Source: Leeuwenhoekiella sp. (GTDB lineage: Bacteria; Bacteroidota; Bacteroidia; Flavobacteriales; Flavobacteriaceae). From it: a stretch of DNA of 64,000 nucleotides. Numbering within the stretch: position 1 is the first letter of the stretch; each line of letters starts with the position of its first letter. The DNA is taken from contig PAPI01000022.1 of assembly GCA_002708845.1 (NCBI GenBank), positions 1-64,000 of the forward strand. Direction: 5' to 3'. The position numbers and the translations under genes are program-made. The notes beneath the pieces were generated by a model. It was given only the letters and a program-made list of their open reading frames with translations, had not been told where the DNA came from and searched no databases. Below, in pieces: positions 27,066 to 36,643 of this stretch.

Positions 27066-28448
27066 ATGTACAAGTTTTCTAGTAAATTAAGACTTTTCGC
27101 CATCATTTGTATGGTACTGGGTTTAATAGGATTAGTATTTGGATTCTTATCTGTTCCTGGAACAGTTGAAGAAGCTAATGAAATTCTTGCAGCGCAGGAA
27201 GCTCATCACGGCGGAGGTGAAGCGCATCACGAGGAAGGTGCAGAACATCATGAGGAAGCCAGCTTTGTAGACGAAGTTAAGGGTGAGCACGGTTATTCAG
27301 AAAAGGCAATGGCTCATGATAAAGATATGGGTCACGCAGCACACGAAGATGGTGAGCATATGGAGCATGTATTGCACCAAATGCAAACCAAACCCTGGTC
27401 TGCAACTTTTATTGCCGCTTTTTTCTTTATGATGATAGCGCTGGGAACTTTAGTTTTCTATGCAATTCAGAACGCTGCTCAGGCAGGATGGTCACCATTG
27501 TTATTTAGAGTGATGGAGGGTATAACGGCCTATTTACTTCCTGGTTCATTAATCGTTTTATTAATTGTTATTTTTGCAGGCGAGCATTTTTATCCCTGGA
27601 TGAATCACGAGCTTGTTGCTGAAGATGAAATTCTTCAGGGTAAATCGGGATATCTGAATTTTCCATTCTGGTTAATCAGAGGTATTATCTATGTTGTAGG
27701 TTGGAACCTGTACCGTTATTTCGCAGTTAAAAATTCCAGAGACTTAGATACTGCTGAAGATCTTAAGCCTTATAAGAATATATTTAAATACTCTATCTAC
27801 TTCCTGGCTTTCTTTATTGTAACTGAATCAACAATGGCCTGGGACTGGTTTATGTCAATGACTCCACACTGGTACAGTACGCTTTTTGCGTGGTATATTT
27901 TTGCCAGCATCATTGTATCTGCAGTAACCGTTATTGCTATTGTAACAGTCTCTTTAAAAGCAATTGGGCAGTTAGAATTTGTTAACGACAGCCACCTGCA
28001 CGATCTTGCTAAATTTATGTTTGGTTTCAGTGTTTTTTGGACGTATCTGTGGTTTGGTCAGTTTATGCTTATTTGGTACGCAAACATCCCGGAAGAAGTG
28101 ACATATTTCATTCTAAGAATTCAGGAGTATAATCCTATGTTCTTCGGGATGCTAATACTTAACTTTGTATTCCCAATTTTAATATTGATGAATAGTGATT
28201 TCAAACGTGTTTCGTGGTTCGTAATCATTGCAGGTATTATTATTCTTGTAGGACACTATATAGATATTTTCTTCTTGGTTATGCCATCTACAGTAGGACC
28301 TTATGGTTCATTTGGTATCACCGAGTTTGCAGCTCTTTTATTCTTCCTGGGTTTGTTTGTATTCACAGTTGGGATGGGGCTTTCAAAAGTATCTCTGCGA
28401 CCTAAGAATAATCCATTCCTCGTTGAGAGCGAACATTTTCACTATTAA
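27066..28448 (+). CDS. actF: Alternative complex III subunit ActF, NrfD-like membrane protein
   Basis: 460-residue paralogue of ActC with about ten membrane helices. Between helix 1 (9-29) and helix 2 (from about 112) lies a periplasmic or cytoplasmic loop of some 75 residues extremely rich in His, Glu and Gly (HHGGGEAHHEEGAEHHEE and further His pairs). Last act gene; coxB starts 27 bases later, so complex III and oxidase subunits are made from one transcript. Confidence 0.92.
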   Translation: MYKFSSKLRLFAIICMVLGLIGLVFGFLSVPGTVEEANEILAAQEAHHGGGEAHHEEGAEHHEEASFVDEVKGEHGYSEKAMAHDKDMGHAAHEDGEHMEHVLHQMQTKPWSATFIAAFFFMMIALGTLVFYAIQNAAQAGWSPLLFRVMEGITAYLLPGSLIVLLIVIFAGEHFYPWMNHELVAEDEILQGKSGYLNFPFWLIRGIIYVVGWNLYRYFAVKNSRDLDTAEDLKPYKNIFKYSIYFLAFFIVTESTMAWDWFMSMTPHWYSTLFAWYIFASIIVSAVTVIAIVTVSLKAIGQLEFVNDSHLHDLAKFMFGFSVFWTYLWFGQFMLIWYANIPEEVTYFILRIQEYNPMFFGMLILNFVFPILILMNSDFKRVSWFVIIAGIIILVGHYIDIFFLVMPSTVGPYGSFGITEFAALLFFLGLFVFTVGMGLSKVSLRPKNNPFLVESEHFHY

Positions 28449-28475
28449 TAGCAACGCAACAGAAAAAACACACCA

Positions 28476-29543
28476 ATGACCGTTTTTTTAGTACTTATTG
28501 TAATCGCACTCTTTGCCGTAGCAATCTGGCAAATGAGTAAAATATATGCACTCTCTAAAGGAAATTCTCAAGGGGACGATGGAGAAGTAGCTAACGGAAA
28601 AGATAACCGCATTAATGCCAAATTAATGGTGATGTTTATGGTTTTCCTTTACTTCTTGATGTTCTATTGTTTCTGGCATTATTCTAAATTTTACTTGCCG
28701 GAAGCTTCTTCAGCACACGGTGGTAAATATGATACGCTTATGTTTATCTCAATCGCTGTTATTATGGTGGTTCAGGTTATTACACAGTTTTTGCTTCACT
28801 TTTTTGCTTATAAATACAAAGGAGAGAAAGGAAAGCGTGCATTATTCTATGCTGATAATGATAAGCTTGAATTTATTTGGACTATCGTTCCGGTAATTGT
28901 GTTAGCAGGTCTAATCATTTATGGTCTGTTTACCTGGTCTGATATTATGAATTTTGAGGAAGATGAGGATGCTTTGGTAATTGAATTATATGCCCAGCGT
29001 TTCAACTGGAAAGCGCGCTATGCTGGTGATGACAATATTCTTGGAGATGCCAACGTGCGTTTTATTGAAGGTGTTAATCAATTAGGTATCGATCCTAGTG
29101 ATGCAGATGGTAGTGATGATGTTGTGACTCAGGAATTGCACTTACCTGTTGGAAAGCAGGTTATTTTTAAACTGCGTTCACAGGATGTACTGCACTCAGC
29201 CTATATGCCTCACTTTAGAGCTCAGATGAACGTTGTTCCGGGTATGATTACGCAGTTTTCGTTTACTCCTACTGTTACTACTGAAGAAATTAGAGAAACA
29301 GATTATATGCAGGAGAAAATGCGTACCATTCAAGAAATACGCAGAGAGCGAAGTAAAGAACTTGTTGCAAAAGGAGAGCCTGCCCTTGATTCTTACGATG
29401 AATTTGACTATTATTTACTATGTAATAAAATTTGTGGATCAAGTCACTACAATATGCAGATGAAGATTATTGTAGAAACACAGGAAGAGTATGATGAGTG
29501 GATCAAAGGTCAGCAGACCTTTGCTCAAAGTATGGCCGAATAA
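28476..29543 (+). CDS. coxB: Cytochrome c oxidase subunit II (CuA)
   Basis: 355-residue subunit II with two to three membrane helices and a periplasmic cupredoxin domain. CuA ligands are visible: His240 in DVLHSAYMPHF and Cys316, Cys320, His324 and Met327 in CNKICGSSHYNMQM. The residue between the cysteines that is Glu in mitochondrial-type subunit II is Lys318. There is no fused cytochrome c domain, so electrons must come from the ActA or ActE hemes or a soluble cytochrome. Confidence 0.96.
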   Translation: MTVFLVLIVIALFAVAIWQMSKIYALSKGNSQGDDGEVANGKDNRINAKLMVMFMVFLYFLMFYCFWHYSKFYLPEASSAHGGKYDTLMFISIAVIMVVQVITQFLLHFFAYKYKGEKGKRALFYADNDKLEFIWTIVPVIVLAGLIIYGLFTWSDIMNFEEDEDALVIELYAQRFNWKARYAGDDNILGDANVRFIEGVNQLGIDPSDADGSDDVVTQELHLPVGKQVIFKLRSQDVLHSAYMPHFRAQMNVVPGMITQFSFTPTVTTEEIRETDYMQEKMRTIQEIRRERSKELVAKGEPALDSYDEFDYYLLCNKICGSSHYNMQMKIIVETQEEYDEWIKGQQTFAQSMAE

Positions 29544-29573
29544 AAAAAATTGAGATTTAAAAGAAAATAAGTT

Positions 29574-31403
29574 ATGTCAGTAGATGCAACAGCTTTAGAC
29601 CATAATGCCCACGACGATCACGGGCATCATGATCATCACCAGACGTTTATAAGTAAGTACATTTTTAGTACAGATCACAAGATGATCTCTAAGCAGTATT
29701 TGATTACTGGTTTGATTATGGGTGTTATTGGTATAGCCATGTCAATTCTGTTTAGAATACAATTGGCCTGGCCAGAACAAAGTTTTACCATTTTTGAAAT
29801 TTTCCTGGGTAAATGGGCGCCTGAAGGTGTTATGGACCCAAGTATTTATCTTTCTTTGGTTACCATTCACGGTACCATAATGGTATTCTTTGTATTGACT
29901 GCTGGTTTGAGTGGTACGTTTAGTAACCTGCTTATTCCGCTTCAAATTGGAGCACGTGATATGGCATCTGGATTCCTGAATATGGTTTCCTACTGGTTAT
30001 TCTTCCTTTCTTCAGTAATTATGGTTTGTTCGCTGTTTGTAGAGGCAGGCCCTGCTGCTGCAGGTTGGACGATCTATCCTCCTCTCAGTGCATTGCCTAA
30101 CTCAATTTCTGCTTCAGGAGCAGGTATGACACTTTGGTTAGTGTCTATGGCCATCTTTATCGCATCTTCTCTTTTAGGATCTCTGAATTATGTGGTAACT
30201 GTAATTAATTTGCGTACCAAAGGGATGTCAATGACAAGACTGCCACTTACAATTTGGGCGTTTTTTGTTACTGCTATCATCGGTATCGTTTCGTTTCCGG
30301 TTCTTTTATCTGCGGCTTTGTTGCTTATTATGGATAGAAGTTTTGGTACTTCATTCTTCCTTTCAGATATCTATATTGGTGGAGAAGTATTGCATAATCA
30401 GGGAGGTTCGCCTGTATTATTTGAGCACTTATTTTGGTTTTTAGGTCACCCGGAGGTATATATTGTACTTCTTCCGGCATTAGGTATATCTTCTGAGGTT
30501 ATTGCAACGAATTCAAGAAAGCCAATTTTCGGCTACCGTGCGATGATTGCTTCGATATTGGCTATAGCATTCCTTTCAACCATAGTTTGGGGTCATCACA
30601 TGTTTGTTTCGGGTATGAATCCATTCCTGGGTTCTGTATTTACCTTTACAACCCTGTTGATTGCGATTCCTTCCGCAGTGAAAGCATTCAACTATATCAC
30701 GACTTTATGGAAGGGTAACCTTCAGTTCAACCCTGCGATGTTATTTTCAATAGGTTTGGTTTCTACCTTCATTACAGGTGGTCTAACCGGTATCATTCTG
30801 GGTGATAGTACGCTTGATATTAACGTTCACGATACGTATTTTGTAGTGGCTCACTTCCACCTTGTAATGGGTATTTCTGCACTTTACGGTCTTTTTGCTG
30901 GTGTGTATCATTGGTTCCCTAAAATGTTCCAGGGGCGTATGCTTAATAAGAATTTGGGTTATGTGCATTTCTGGGTTACGGCTATAGGTTCGTACGCAGT
31001 ATTTTTCCCAATGCACTTTATAGGTATGGCTGGTTTACCGCGTAGATATTATTCTAACACAGCCTTCCCTTATTTTGACGATTTGGCTGATGTAAATACT
31101 ATGATTACTATTGCAGCTATCGTTACTGCTGCTGTACAATTGGTATTTTTATATAACTTCATTTCCTCAATTTTCTACGGAAAACGAGGACCTAAAAACC
31201 CTTGGAAGTCTAACACCTTAGAATGGACGACTGAGCATAAACACATACACGGTAACTGGGAAGGTGAGATTCCTCACGTTTACCGCTGGTCTTATGACTA
31301 CAGTAAGTTGAACGAAGATGAAACGGATTATGTAATTCCGGGTCAGGACTTTATTCCTCAAAATATTCCCCTGCAACCGGGAGAGGAAGAAATGAATCAC
31401 TAA
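29574..31403 (+). CDS. coxA: Cytochrome c oxidase subunit I
   Basis: 609-residue heme-copper oxidase subunit I of type A1. The motif GHPEVYI includes CuB ligand His292, proton-channel Glu294 and crosslinking Tyr296; a GHHMFVSGM loop carries the other CuB histidines, and HDTYFVVAHFHLVMG holds the heme ligands of helix X. Twelve membrane helices expected. The first 25 residues are His/Asp-rich. Last gene of the act-cox operon, closed by a terminator. Subunits III and IV are encoded separately at 53.1-55.2 kb. Confidence 0.98.
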   Translation: MSVDATALDHNAHDDHGHHDHHQTFISKYIFSTDHKMISKQYLITGLIMGVIGIAMSILFRIQLAWPEQSFTIFEIFLGKWAPEGVMDPSIYLSLVTIHGTIMVFFVLTAGLSGTFSNLLIPLQIGARDMASGFLNMVSYWLFFLSSVIMVCSLFVEAGPAAAGWTIYPPLSALPNSISASGAGMTLWLVSMAIFIASSLLGSLNYVVTVINLRTKGMSMTRLPLTIWAFFVTAIIGIVSFPVLLSAALLLIMDRSFGTSFFLSDIYIGGEVLHNQGGSPVLFEHLFWFLGHPEVYIVLLPALGISSEVIATNSRKPIFGYRAMIASILAIAFLSTIVWGHHMFVSGMNPFLGSVFTFTTLLIAIPSAVKAFNYITTLWKGNLQFNPAMLFSIGLVSTFITGGLTGIILGDSTLDINVHDTYFVVAHFHLVMGISALYGLFAGVYHWFPKMFQGRMLNKNLGYVHFWVTAIGSYAVFFPMHFIGMAGLPRRYYSNTAFPYFDDLADVNTMITIAAIVTAAVQLVFLYNFISSIFYGKRGPKNPWKSNTLEWTTEHKHIHGNWEGEIPHVYRWSYDYSKLNEDETDYVIPGQDFIPQNIPLQPGEEEMNH

Positions 31404-31419
31404 GAATTCTTAGAATTGT

Positions 31420-31446
31420 AAAAAACCCGCATCAAGCGGGTTTTTT
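31420..31446 (+). terminator. Intrinsic terminator of the act-cox operon
   Basis: Stem AAAAAACCCGC / GCGGGTTTTTT with a five-base loop, 17 bases after the coxA stop, ending in a T tract. Because the stem is symmetric it could work on both strands. Confidence 0.93.
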
Positions 31447-31539
31447 GTTTTAGAATACGTTTTATCCTTATAGGGTGTATTTCAATTTGTGCTTAATTTA
31501 GGAGTATAATTAGGTCTGGCTATTTCTTATATTTACGCT

Positions 31540-32562
31540 ATGAATGAACATTTAGATGCCAGCGGCGAGGGCTATACGCCTGAGGAGTTTGATATAGAGC
31601 GTGCTTTAAGACCGCTAAGTTTCAGTGATTTTACCGGTCAGGAACAGGTATTGGAGAATCTGGAAATATTTGTTCAGGCAGCAAACCGAAGAGGAGAAGC
31701 CTTAGATCATACGTTGTTTCATGGACCTCCTGGGTTAGGTAAAACTACTTTGGCTAATATTTTGGCTAATGAGTTACAGGTAAATATTAAAGTCACCAGC
31801 GGTCCCGTATTAGATAAACCAGGGGATCTCGCGGGGCTACTTACCAATCTTGAGGAGCGTGATGTATTGTTTATAGATGAGATTCACCGCTTGAGTCCGG
31901 TAGTTGAGGAGTACCTCTACTCGGCGATGGAGGATTATAAGATTGATATCATGATTGAGAGTGGGCCTAATGCCCGTACTGTTCAGATAAACCTCAATCC
32001 GTTTACTCTTATAGGTGCTACTACACGATCTGGTCTGCTTACGGCTCCTATGCGGGCTCGTTTTGGAATTTCGTCGCGTCTGGAATATTACAATACCGAA
32101 TTACTTACCACCATAGTGCAGCGTAGTGCAGATATTCTCAAAGTCCCAATCAGTATGGAAGCTGCTATCGAAATCGCAGGAAGAAGCAGAGGGACACCTC
32201 GTATTGCTAATGCGTTGCTTAGAAGGGTGCGTGATTTCGCTCAAATAAAGGGCAATGGAACTATAGATATTGCCATTGCTCGTTTTGGACTTAAAGCATT
32301 GAATGTAGATGCTCATGGTCTCGATGAAATGGATAATAAGATACTGGCAACCATTATCGATAAATTTAAGGGCGGACCTGTAGGAATCACCACTGTAGCG
32401 ACGGCGGTTTCAGAAAGTGCAGAAACCATCGAAGAAGTCTATGAACCTTTTTTAATTCAGCAGGGTTTTATCATACGTACGCCGAGAGGCCGCGAGGTCA
32501 CCGAAGCTGCTTATAAACATCTTAACCGTGTTAAAGGCCCTATACAGGGCGGACTCTTTTAG
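31540..32562 (+). CDS. ruvB: Holliday junction branch migration ATPase RuvB
   Basis: 340-residue AAA+ motor that drives branch migration on RuvA-bound Holliday junctions. Walker A GPPGLGKT at 62-69, Walker [11 protein letters not shown], sensor segment [18 protein letters not shown], and the C-terminal winged helix with TPRGREVT. Full length. ruvA lies 7 kb downstream rather than adjacent. Followed 20 bases later by the P450 gene. Confidence 0.98.
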   Translation: MNEHLDASGEGYTPEEFDIERALRPLSFSDFTGQEQVLENLEIFVQAANRRGEALDHTLFHGPPGLGKTTLANILANELQVNIKVTSGPVLDKPGDLAGLLTNLEERDVLFIDEIHRLSPVVEEYLYSAMEDYKIDIMIESGPNARTVQINLNPFTLIGATTRSGLLTAPMRARFGISSRLEYYNTELLTTIVQRSADILKVPISMEAAIEIAGRSRGTPRIANALLRRVRDFAQIKGNGTIDIAIARFGLKALNVDAHGLDEMDNKILATIIDKFKGGPVGITTVATAVSESAETIEEVYEPFLIQQGFIIRTPRGREVTEAAYKHLNRVKGPIQGGLF

Positions 32563-32582
32563 AATCTCAATCCCCTGCCATA

Positions 32583-33908
32583 ATGAAGAACATACCTCAG
32601 GTTCCCGTTCATAAATTTTTACTTTCGGCATTCAGCATATTAAAGAATCCATTACCCTTTCATAAAAAGAACTTCAATGAAAAGGGAGATACGTTTTGGT
32701 TGAAATTAGGCTTCGGTAAAAGTGTGGTTTTTTCGCGTAACGCGCTTTTAGCGCAATATGTGCTTCAGAAAAATCAGAAGAATTATACCAAATCACCCAT
32801 TCAGACCAGAGACCTTGCCAAATATGTGGGCAGAGGTTTGCTTACAGCTGAAGGCAGGCACTGGGCTACACAACGCAAACTTATTCAGCCCGCTTTTCAC
32901 AAAAAGCACTTAGAAAATTTAATAGCTAAAATGAGCGAAGTTGTTGCTGGGGAATTGGCAAAAATAGAAGTGGGACGCCCATTTGATATATTTCCCATTT
33001 ATAACGACCTGGCTTTTCAAACGGTGGTTCAGGCTTTGTTTAGTGGGGCTGCTGATGCAAAAACAATTAGCCGCCTGCAAACTATTACTGAAGAGGCTCA
33101 GGCTATGCTGGTTAAAGAACTGCGTCAACCCTATCTTCACTGGTGGTTTAGGCTTTCAGGAAAACTGGAGAATAATTTAAAAAAGACCAGAGAAGCCCGT
33201 CAACTGATTCATAATCTGGTAGAAGAGCGTATAGCATCCGGCGTCAGACAAAACGATTTGCTTGATATGCTACTTGATGCCCGTTATGATGATGACACGG
33301 CTATGGATATAGAACAGCTTATAGATGAGATTTTTATTTTGTTTGTGGCTGGGCACGAGACCACATCCAATGCCCTAACCTTTACAACTCAGCTTTTGGC
33401 TCATAATCCTGAGATACAGGAAGAGCAGTATATAGAAGTTAAATCTTTAGAAGATAAGGCGCTTTTCACAAAGTTGAAATCACTTGTGTTTACAAACCGG
33501 GTAATCAACGAGTCTATGCGTCTCTATCCACCTGCGTATTTTATAGATCGCATTGCGCTTGAAAATGATGCCTTCGGTGACTATAAAATTGAACCTAATA
33601 CGAGTATGTTGTTTTCCATTTATGAGATACACCGGCATCCAGATTTCTGGGAAAACCCCGAAGAATTTAACCCATCTCGTTTTGAGGATGAGCGACTGCT
33701 TAAATATTCCCCTTATTTTTTACCGTTTGGTGCCGGCCCGCGTATGTGTATCGGTAATAATTTTGCGATGTACGAGATGATTCTTGCCGTCACCCAGTTG
33801 GTGAATAAATATAAAATCACTCCTGTAAATCCAAAAATTGAGATTCTTCCGTTAATCACTTTAAAGCCGAAAAACGCTATTCTTCACTTTAGCCTACGTG
33901 AATCTTGA
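32583..33908 (+). CDS. Cytochrome P450
   Basis: 441-residue heme-thiolate monooxygenase. I-helix oxygen-binding motif AGHETTSN, K-helix ExxR in [10 protein letters not shown], and the heme loop [10 protein letters not shown] with proximal Cys389. No membrane anchor, so soluble. No ferredoxin or reductase gene is adjacent and the substrate cannot be inferred; the sequence style resembles bacterial CYP102/CYP4-like fatty-acid hydroxylases more than CYP101-type. Located between ruvB and queG on the same strand; queG overlaps its stop by four bases. Confidence 0.95.
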   Translation: MKNIPQVPVHKFLLSAFSILKNPLPFHKKNFNEKGDTFWLKLGFGKSVVFSRNALLAQYVLQKNQKNYTKSPIQTRDLAKYVGRGLLTAEGRHWATQRKLIQPAFHKKHLENLIAKMSEVVAGELAKIEVGRPFDIFPIYNDLAFQTVVQALFSGAADAKTISRLQTITEEAQAMLVKELRQPYLHWWFRLSGKLENNLKKTREARQLIHNLVEERIASGVRQNDLLDMLLDARYDDDTAMDIEQLIDEIFILFVAGHETTSNALTFTTQLLAHNPEIQEEQYIEVKSLEDKALFTKLKSLVFTNRVINESMRLYPPAYFIDRIALENDAFGDYKIEPNTSMLFSIYEIHRHPDFWENPEEFNPSRFEDERLLKYSPYFLPFGAGPRMCIGNNFAMYEMILAVTQLVNKYKITPVNPKIEILPLITLKPKNAILHFSLRES

Positions 33909-34834
33909 TCAACACCAAAGCCTCAAATACCGCATTTATCAAAACCGAAGCTAAGCGACTCGGGTTTATGTCTTGTGGAGTTTCTAAAGCTGAATTTCTG
34001 GAGACCGAAGCACCACGCCTGGAAGACTGGCTTCATAAAAACAGAAATGGTGAAATGGCGTATATGGAAAATCATTTTGATAAGCGTCTTGATCCCACGC
34101 TACTTGTTCCCGGTGCTAAAAGCATGGTGTCTCTGCTATTCAATTATTTTCCACAAGAAGAGCAACGGGAGGATTCCTTTAAAATATCGAAATACGCCTA
34201 CGGTACTGATTATCATTTTGTGATCAAAGAAAAGCTGAAAGAGTTGCTTTTCAGTATTCAGGAAAAAATAGGAAGTGTAGAAGGAAGAGCTTTTGTAGAT
34301 TCGGCTCCGGTATTAGATAAAGCCTGGGCTGCCCTAAGTGGACTGGGGTGGATTGGTAAAAACAGCAACCTGCTTACCAAACAGGTAGGCTCTTTTTATT
34401 TTATAGCCGAGTTGATCATAGATCTCGATTTGGAATACGACACTCCGGTGACCGATCATTGTGGGTCGTGCACAGCCTGCATAGACGCTTGCCCTACAGA
34501 TGCCATCGTTGATCCTTACGTAGTTGACGGTAGTAAGTGTATCAGCTATTTTACCATTGAGCTTAAGAATGAAATCCCAGATTTTGCCAGGGATAAGATG
34601 GAAGACTGGATGTTTGGTTGTGATATTTGCCAGGATGTTTGCCCCTGGAATCGTTTTTCTAAACCCCATAACGAACCGCTATTTAATCCCCGTCCTGAGA
34701 TTCTCGAATACTCTAAAGCCGAATGGAAAGAACTTACAAAGGAGGTTTTTTCTGAGATTTTTAGAAAATCACCGGTCAAGCGTACCAAATATGAAGGGCT
34801 TATGCGTAATATTTCTTTTTTGAATGAAAAATAG
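33905..34834 (+). CDS. queG: Epoxyqueuosine reductase QueG
   Basis: 309-residue cobalamin-dependent enzyme that makes the last step of queuosine synthesis in tRNA. The ferredoxin part has [12 protein letters not shown] (Cys186, 189, 192, 196) and [11 protein letters not shown] (from about 239), two 4Fe-4S clusters. The TTG start at 33905 overlaps the P450 stop (TTGA); the next in-frame ATG lies inside the conserved LGFMSCG segment, so TTG is favoured. Length is slightly short, lacking the HEAT-repeat tail of some homologues. Confidence 0.95.
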   Translation: MINTKASNTAFIKTEAKRLGFMSCGVSKAEFLETEAPRLEDWLHKNRNGEMAYMENHFDKRLDPTLLVPGAKSMVSLLFNYFPQEEQREDSFKISKYAYGTDYHFVIKEKLKELLFSIQEKIGSVEGRAFVDSAPVLDKAWAALSGLGWIGKNSNLLTKQVGSFYFIAELIIDLDLEYDTPVTDHCGSCTACIDACPTDAIVDPYVVDGSKCISYFTIELKNEIPDFARDKMEDWMFGCDICQDVCPWNRFSKPHNEPLFNPRPEILEYSKAEWKELTKEVFSEIFRKSPVKRTKYEGLMRNISFLNEK

Positions 34835-34992
34835 CACTTAAATCACCTACCGTTAATTTCTAAATAAGATGTTAATATTTTAAGGTATTCGTGTATATTG
34901 CCATACGTATTTCAGAATTCTCCGTTCTCAAACGCTTGAGTTTTTTGATTTAAGACATTTATTAAAACCGAAACAATACGTTAGCAGATAGT

Positions 34993-36474
34993 ATGAACAA
35001 GATTATTAGTGCCATTCGCAAACCCAATCTTTCCTTTTGGCAAATCTGGAATATGAACGTTGGATTCTTCGGAATCCAGTTTAGTTTTGGGCTTCAGCAG
35101 ACTGCAATTAATCCTATTTTTTCTTTTCTGGGTGCAGATCATGCCGAGTTACCTTTACTTAATCTTGCCGGTCCCGTTACTGGTTTGATTATTCAGCCCA
35201 TAATAGGTGCTATATCAGATAAAACATGGTTGCCCAAATGGGGAGGTCGTCGTAAACCTTTCTTTTTGATTGGTGCAATTTTGGGTAGTTTATGTCTTTT
35301 GGCCTTTCCGTACAGCTCAGAGCTTTGGTTTGCTGTGGGCTTACTTTGGATTCTTGATGTGGGTAATAATACCGCGATGGAGCCGTACCGCGCGTTTGTT
35401 GGTGACAAGTTAAATGACGATCAGATTACTTTTGGTTACCAAATGCAAAGCTTGTTTGTGGGCGCAGGTATTACCATTGCAAACTTCTCACTCTTCCTGT
35501 TTCAGGATTGGTTTGGCGTATCTGCAGAAGAGGGAGCTGCGCTTTGTTCGACAAGTACCGAAACGATTTCAAGTATCCCTACCTGGGTTTACTATTCGTT
35601 CTTTTTAGGGGCGTTTGCCTCTATTGCTACGGTCCTTTGGTCAGTTTGGAAAACCCCGGAAATCCCCCCGACAGACGAAGATCTTGCAGAGTTAAAACGG
35701 GAAAAGGCAGAATCAACCTTTACCTCGCGTTTGTTTGAGCCAATTATTGAAATTGCCGGTGCCATTGGTAAAATGCCGTCGATGCTTAAAAAACTGGCAG
35801 CCATTTACTTTTTTCAATGGTATGCACTTTTTGTCTATTGGCAGTTCATAACGCCTATGTTGCGTAACTCGATGTATGGTATTACTCAGGATGACAATTT
35901 ACGTTTTGAAGGAATTATGGAAGCTTGCCGTAGTGGAGGCGTGGTGAGTACCGGAGATACGGCTTTTGCTCAGAATTTTCAGCAGGTATCAGAGCAGGCA
36001 CTGGCGCAAACCGGTTTGATGAATGGAACCTATAACTTTGTAACCATGCTGGTGGCTTTGGCCCTTGTGCCTTTTGCTAAAAAATACGGCTCGCGCAATG
36101 TGTATGTCATTAGCTTGTTTCTTACCGGTATTGCGATGCTGAGTATGCCTTATATACAAAATGAATACGCGCTTTTAGTCCCTATGATACTTTTTGGAAT
36201 AGGCTGGGCGGCAATGATGGGTATACCGTATTCGATGGTTTCAAAGGTGATTCCTGAGGAAAAACGCGGGGTCTATATGGGTATAGTAAATATGATGATT
36301 GTGATCCCTATGCTTATTCAAACGGTGACTTTTGGTCCCATCATTAAGAATTTGCTGAATGATAATGCGGTAAATGCAATTTTGTTTGGAGGAGTATTTT
36401 TTATGATAGCGGCGTTATTAGCCCTTCGATTAAAAAAGAGCTATTCTTCAGAAAAAATTTATATGCCTAAATAA
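34993..36474 (+). CDS. MFS sugar transporter (SLC45/sucrose-porter-like)
   Basis: 493-residue, twelve-helix major facilitator protein. The loop between helices 2 and 3 reads GAISDKTWLPKWGGRRKPFF, a motif typical of disaccharide/H+ symporters related to SLC45 and plant sucrose carriers, which is common in Bacteroidota maltose and trehalose loci. A roughly 50-residue periplasmic insert near 300-335 separates the two halves. No glycosidase or sugar-binding gene is nearby, so the substrate (probably a disaccharide) is inference from family only. Confidence 0.8.
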   Translation: MNKIISAIRKPNLSFWQIWNMNVGFFGIQFSFGLQQTAINPIFSFLGADHAELPLLNLAGPVTGLIIQPIIGAISDKTWLPKWGGRRKPFFLIGAILGSLCLLAFPYSSELWFAVGLLWILDVGNNTAMEPYRAFVGDKLNDDQITFGYQMQSLFVGAGITIANFSLFLFQDWFGVSAEEGAALCSTSTETISSIPTWVYYSFFLGAFASIATVLWSVWKTPEIPPTDEDLAELKREKAESTFTSRLFEPIIEIAGAIGKMPSMLKKLAAIYFFQWYALFVYWQFITPMLRNSMYGITQDDNLRFEGIMEACRSGGVVSTGDTAFAQNFQQVSEQALAQTGLMNGTYNFVTMLVALALVPFAKKYGSRNVYVISLFLTGIAMLSMPYIQNEYALLVPMILFGIGWAAMMGIPYSMVSKVIPEEKRGVYMGIVNMMIVIPMLIQTVTFGPIIKNLLNDNAVNAILFGGVFFMIAALLALRLKKSYSSEKIYMPK

Positions 36475-36590
36475 CATTGTATTTTTCAATAGAATCAAAA
36501 GCTAAATCTGCTTGAATAAGGCTGGTTTAGCTTTTTCTGTTAATTTAAAGAGGTCTGGTTAAAATAAGAGTGGATAAAGCTAAGAATTCA

Positions 36591-36621
36591 TTAGCCTGAA
36601 CTAATAATAGCTCTATTTTTG
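36591..36621 (+). promoter_or_regulatory. Promoter of maeB
   Basis: TTAG at 36591-36594 (one mismatch to TTTG), 19-base spacer, and TATTTTTG at 36614-36621, an exact TAnnTTTG. It lies 22 bases before the start codon. Confidence 0.65.
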
Positions 36622-36643
36622 TAGCAGAGCTAACGCGAATATT

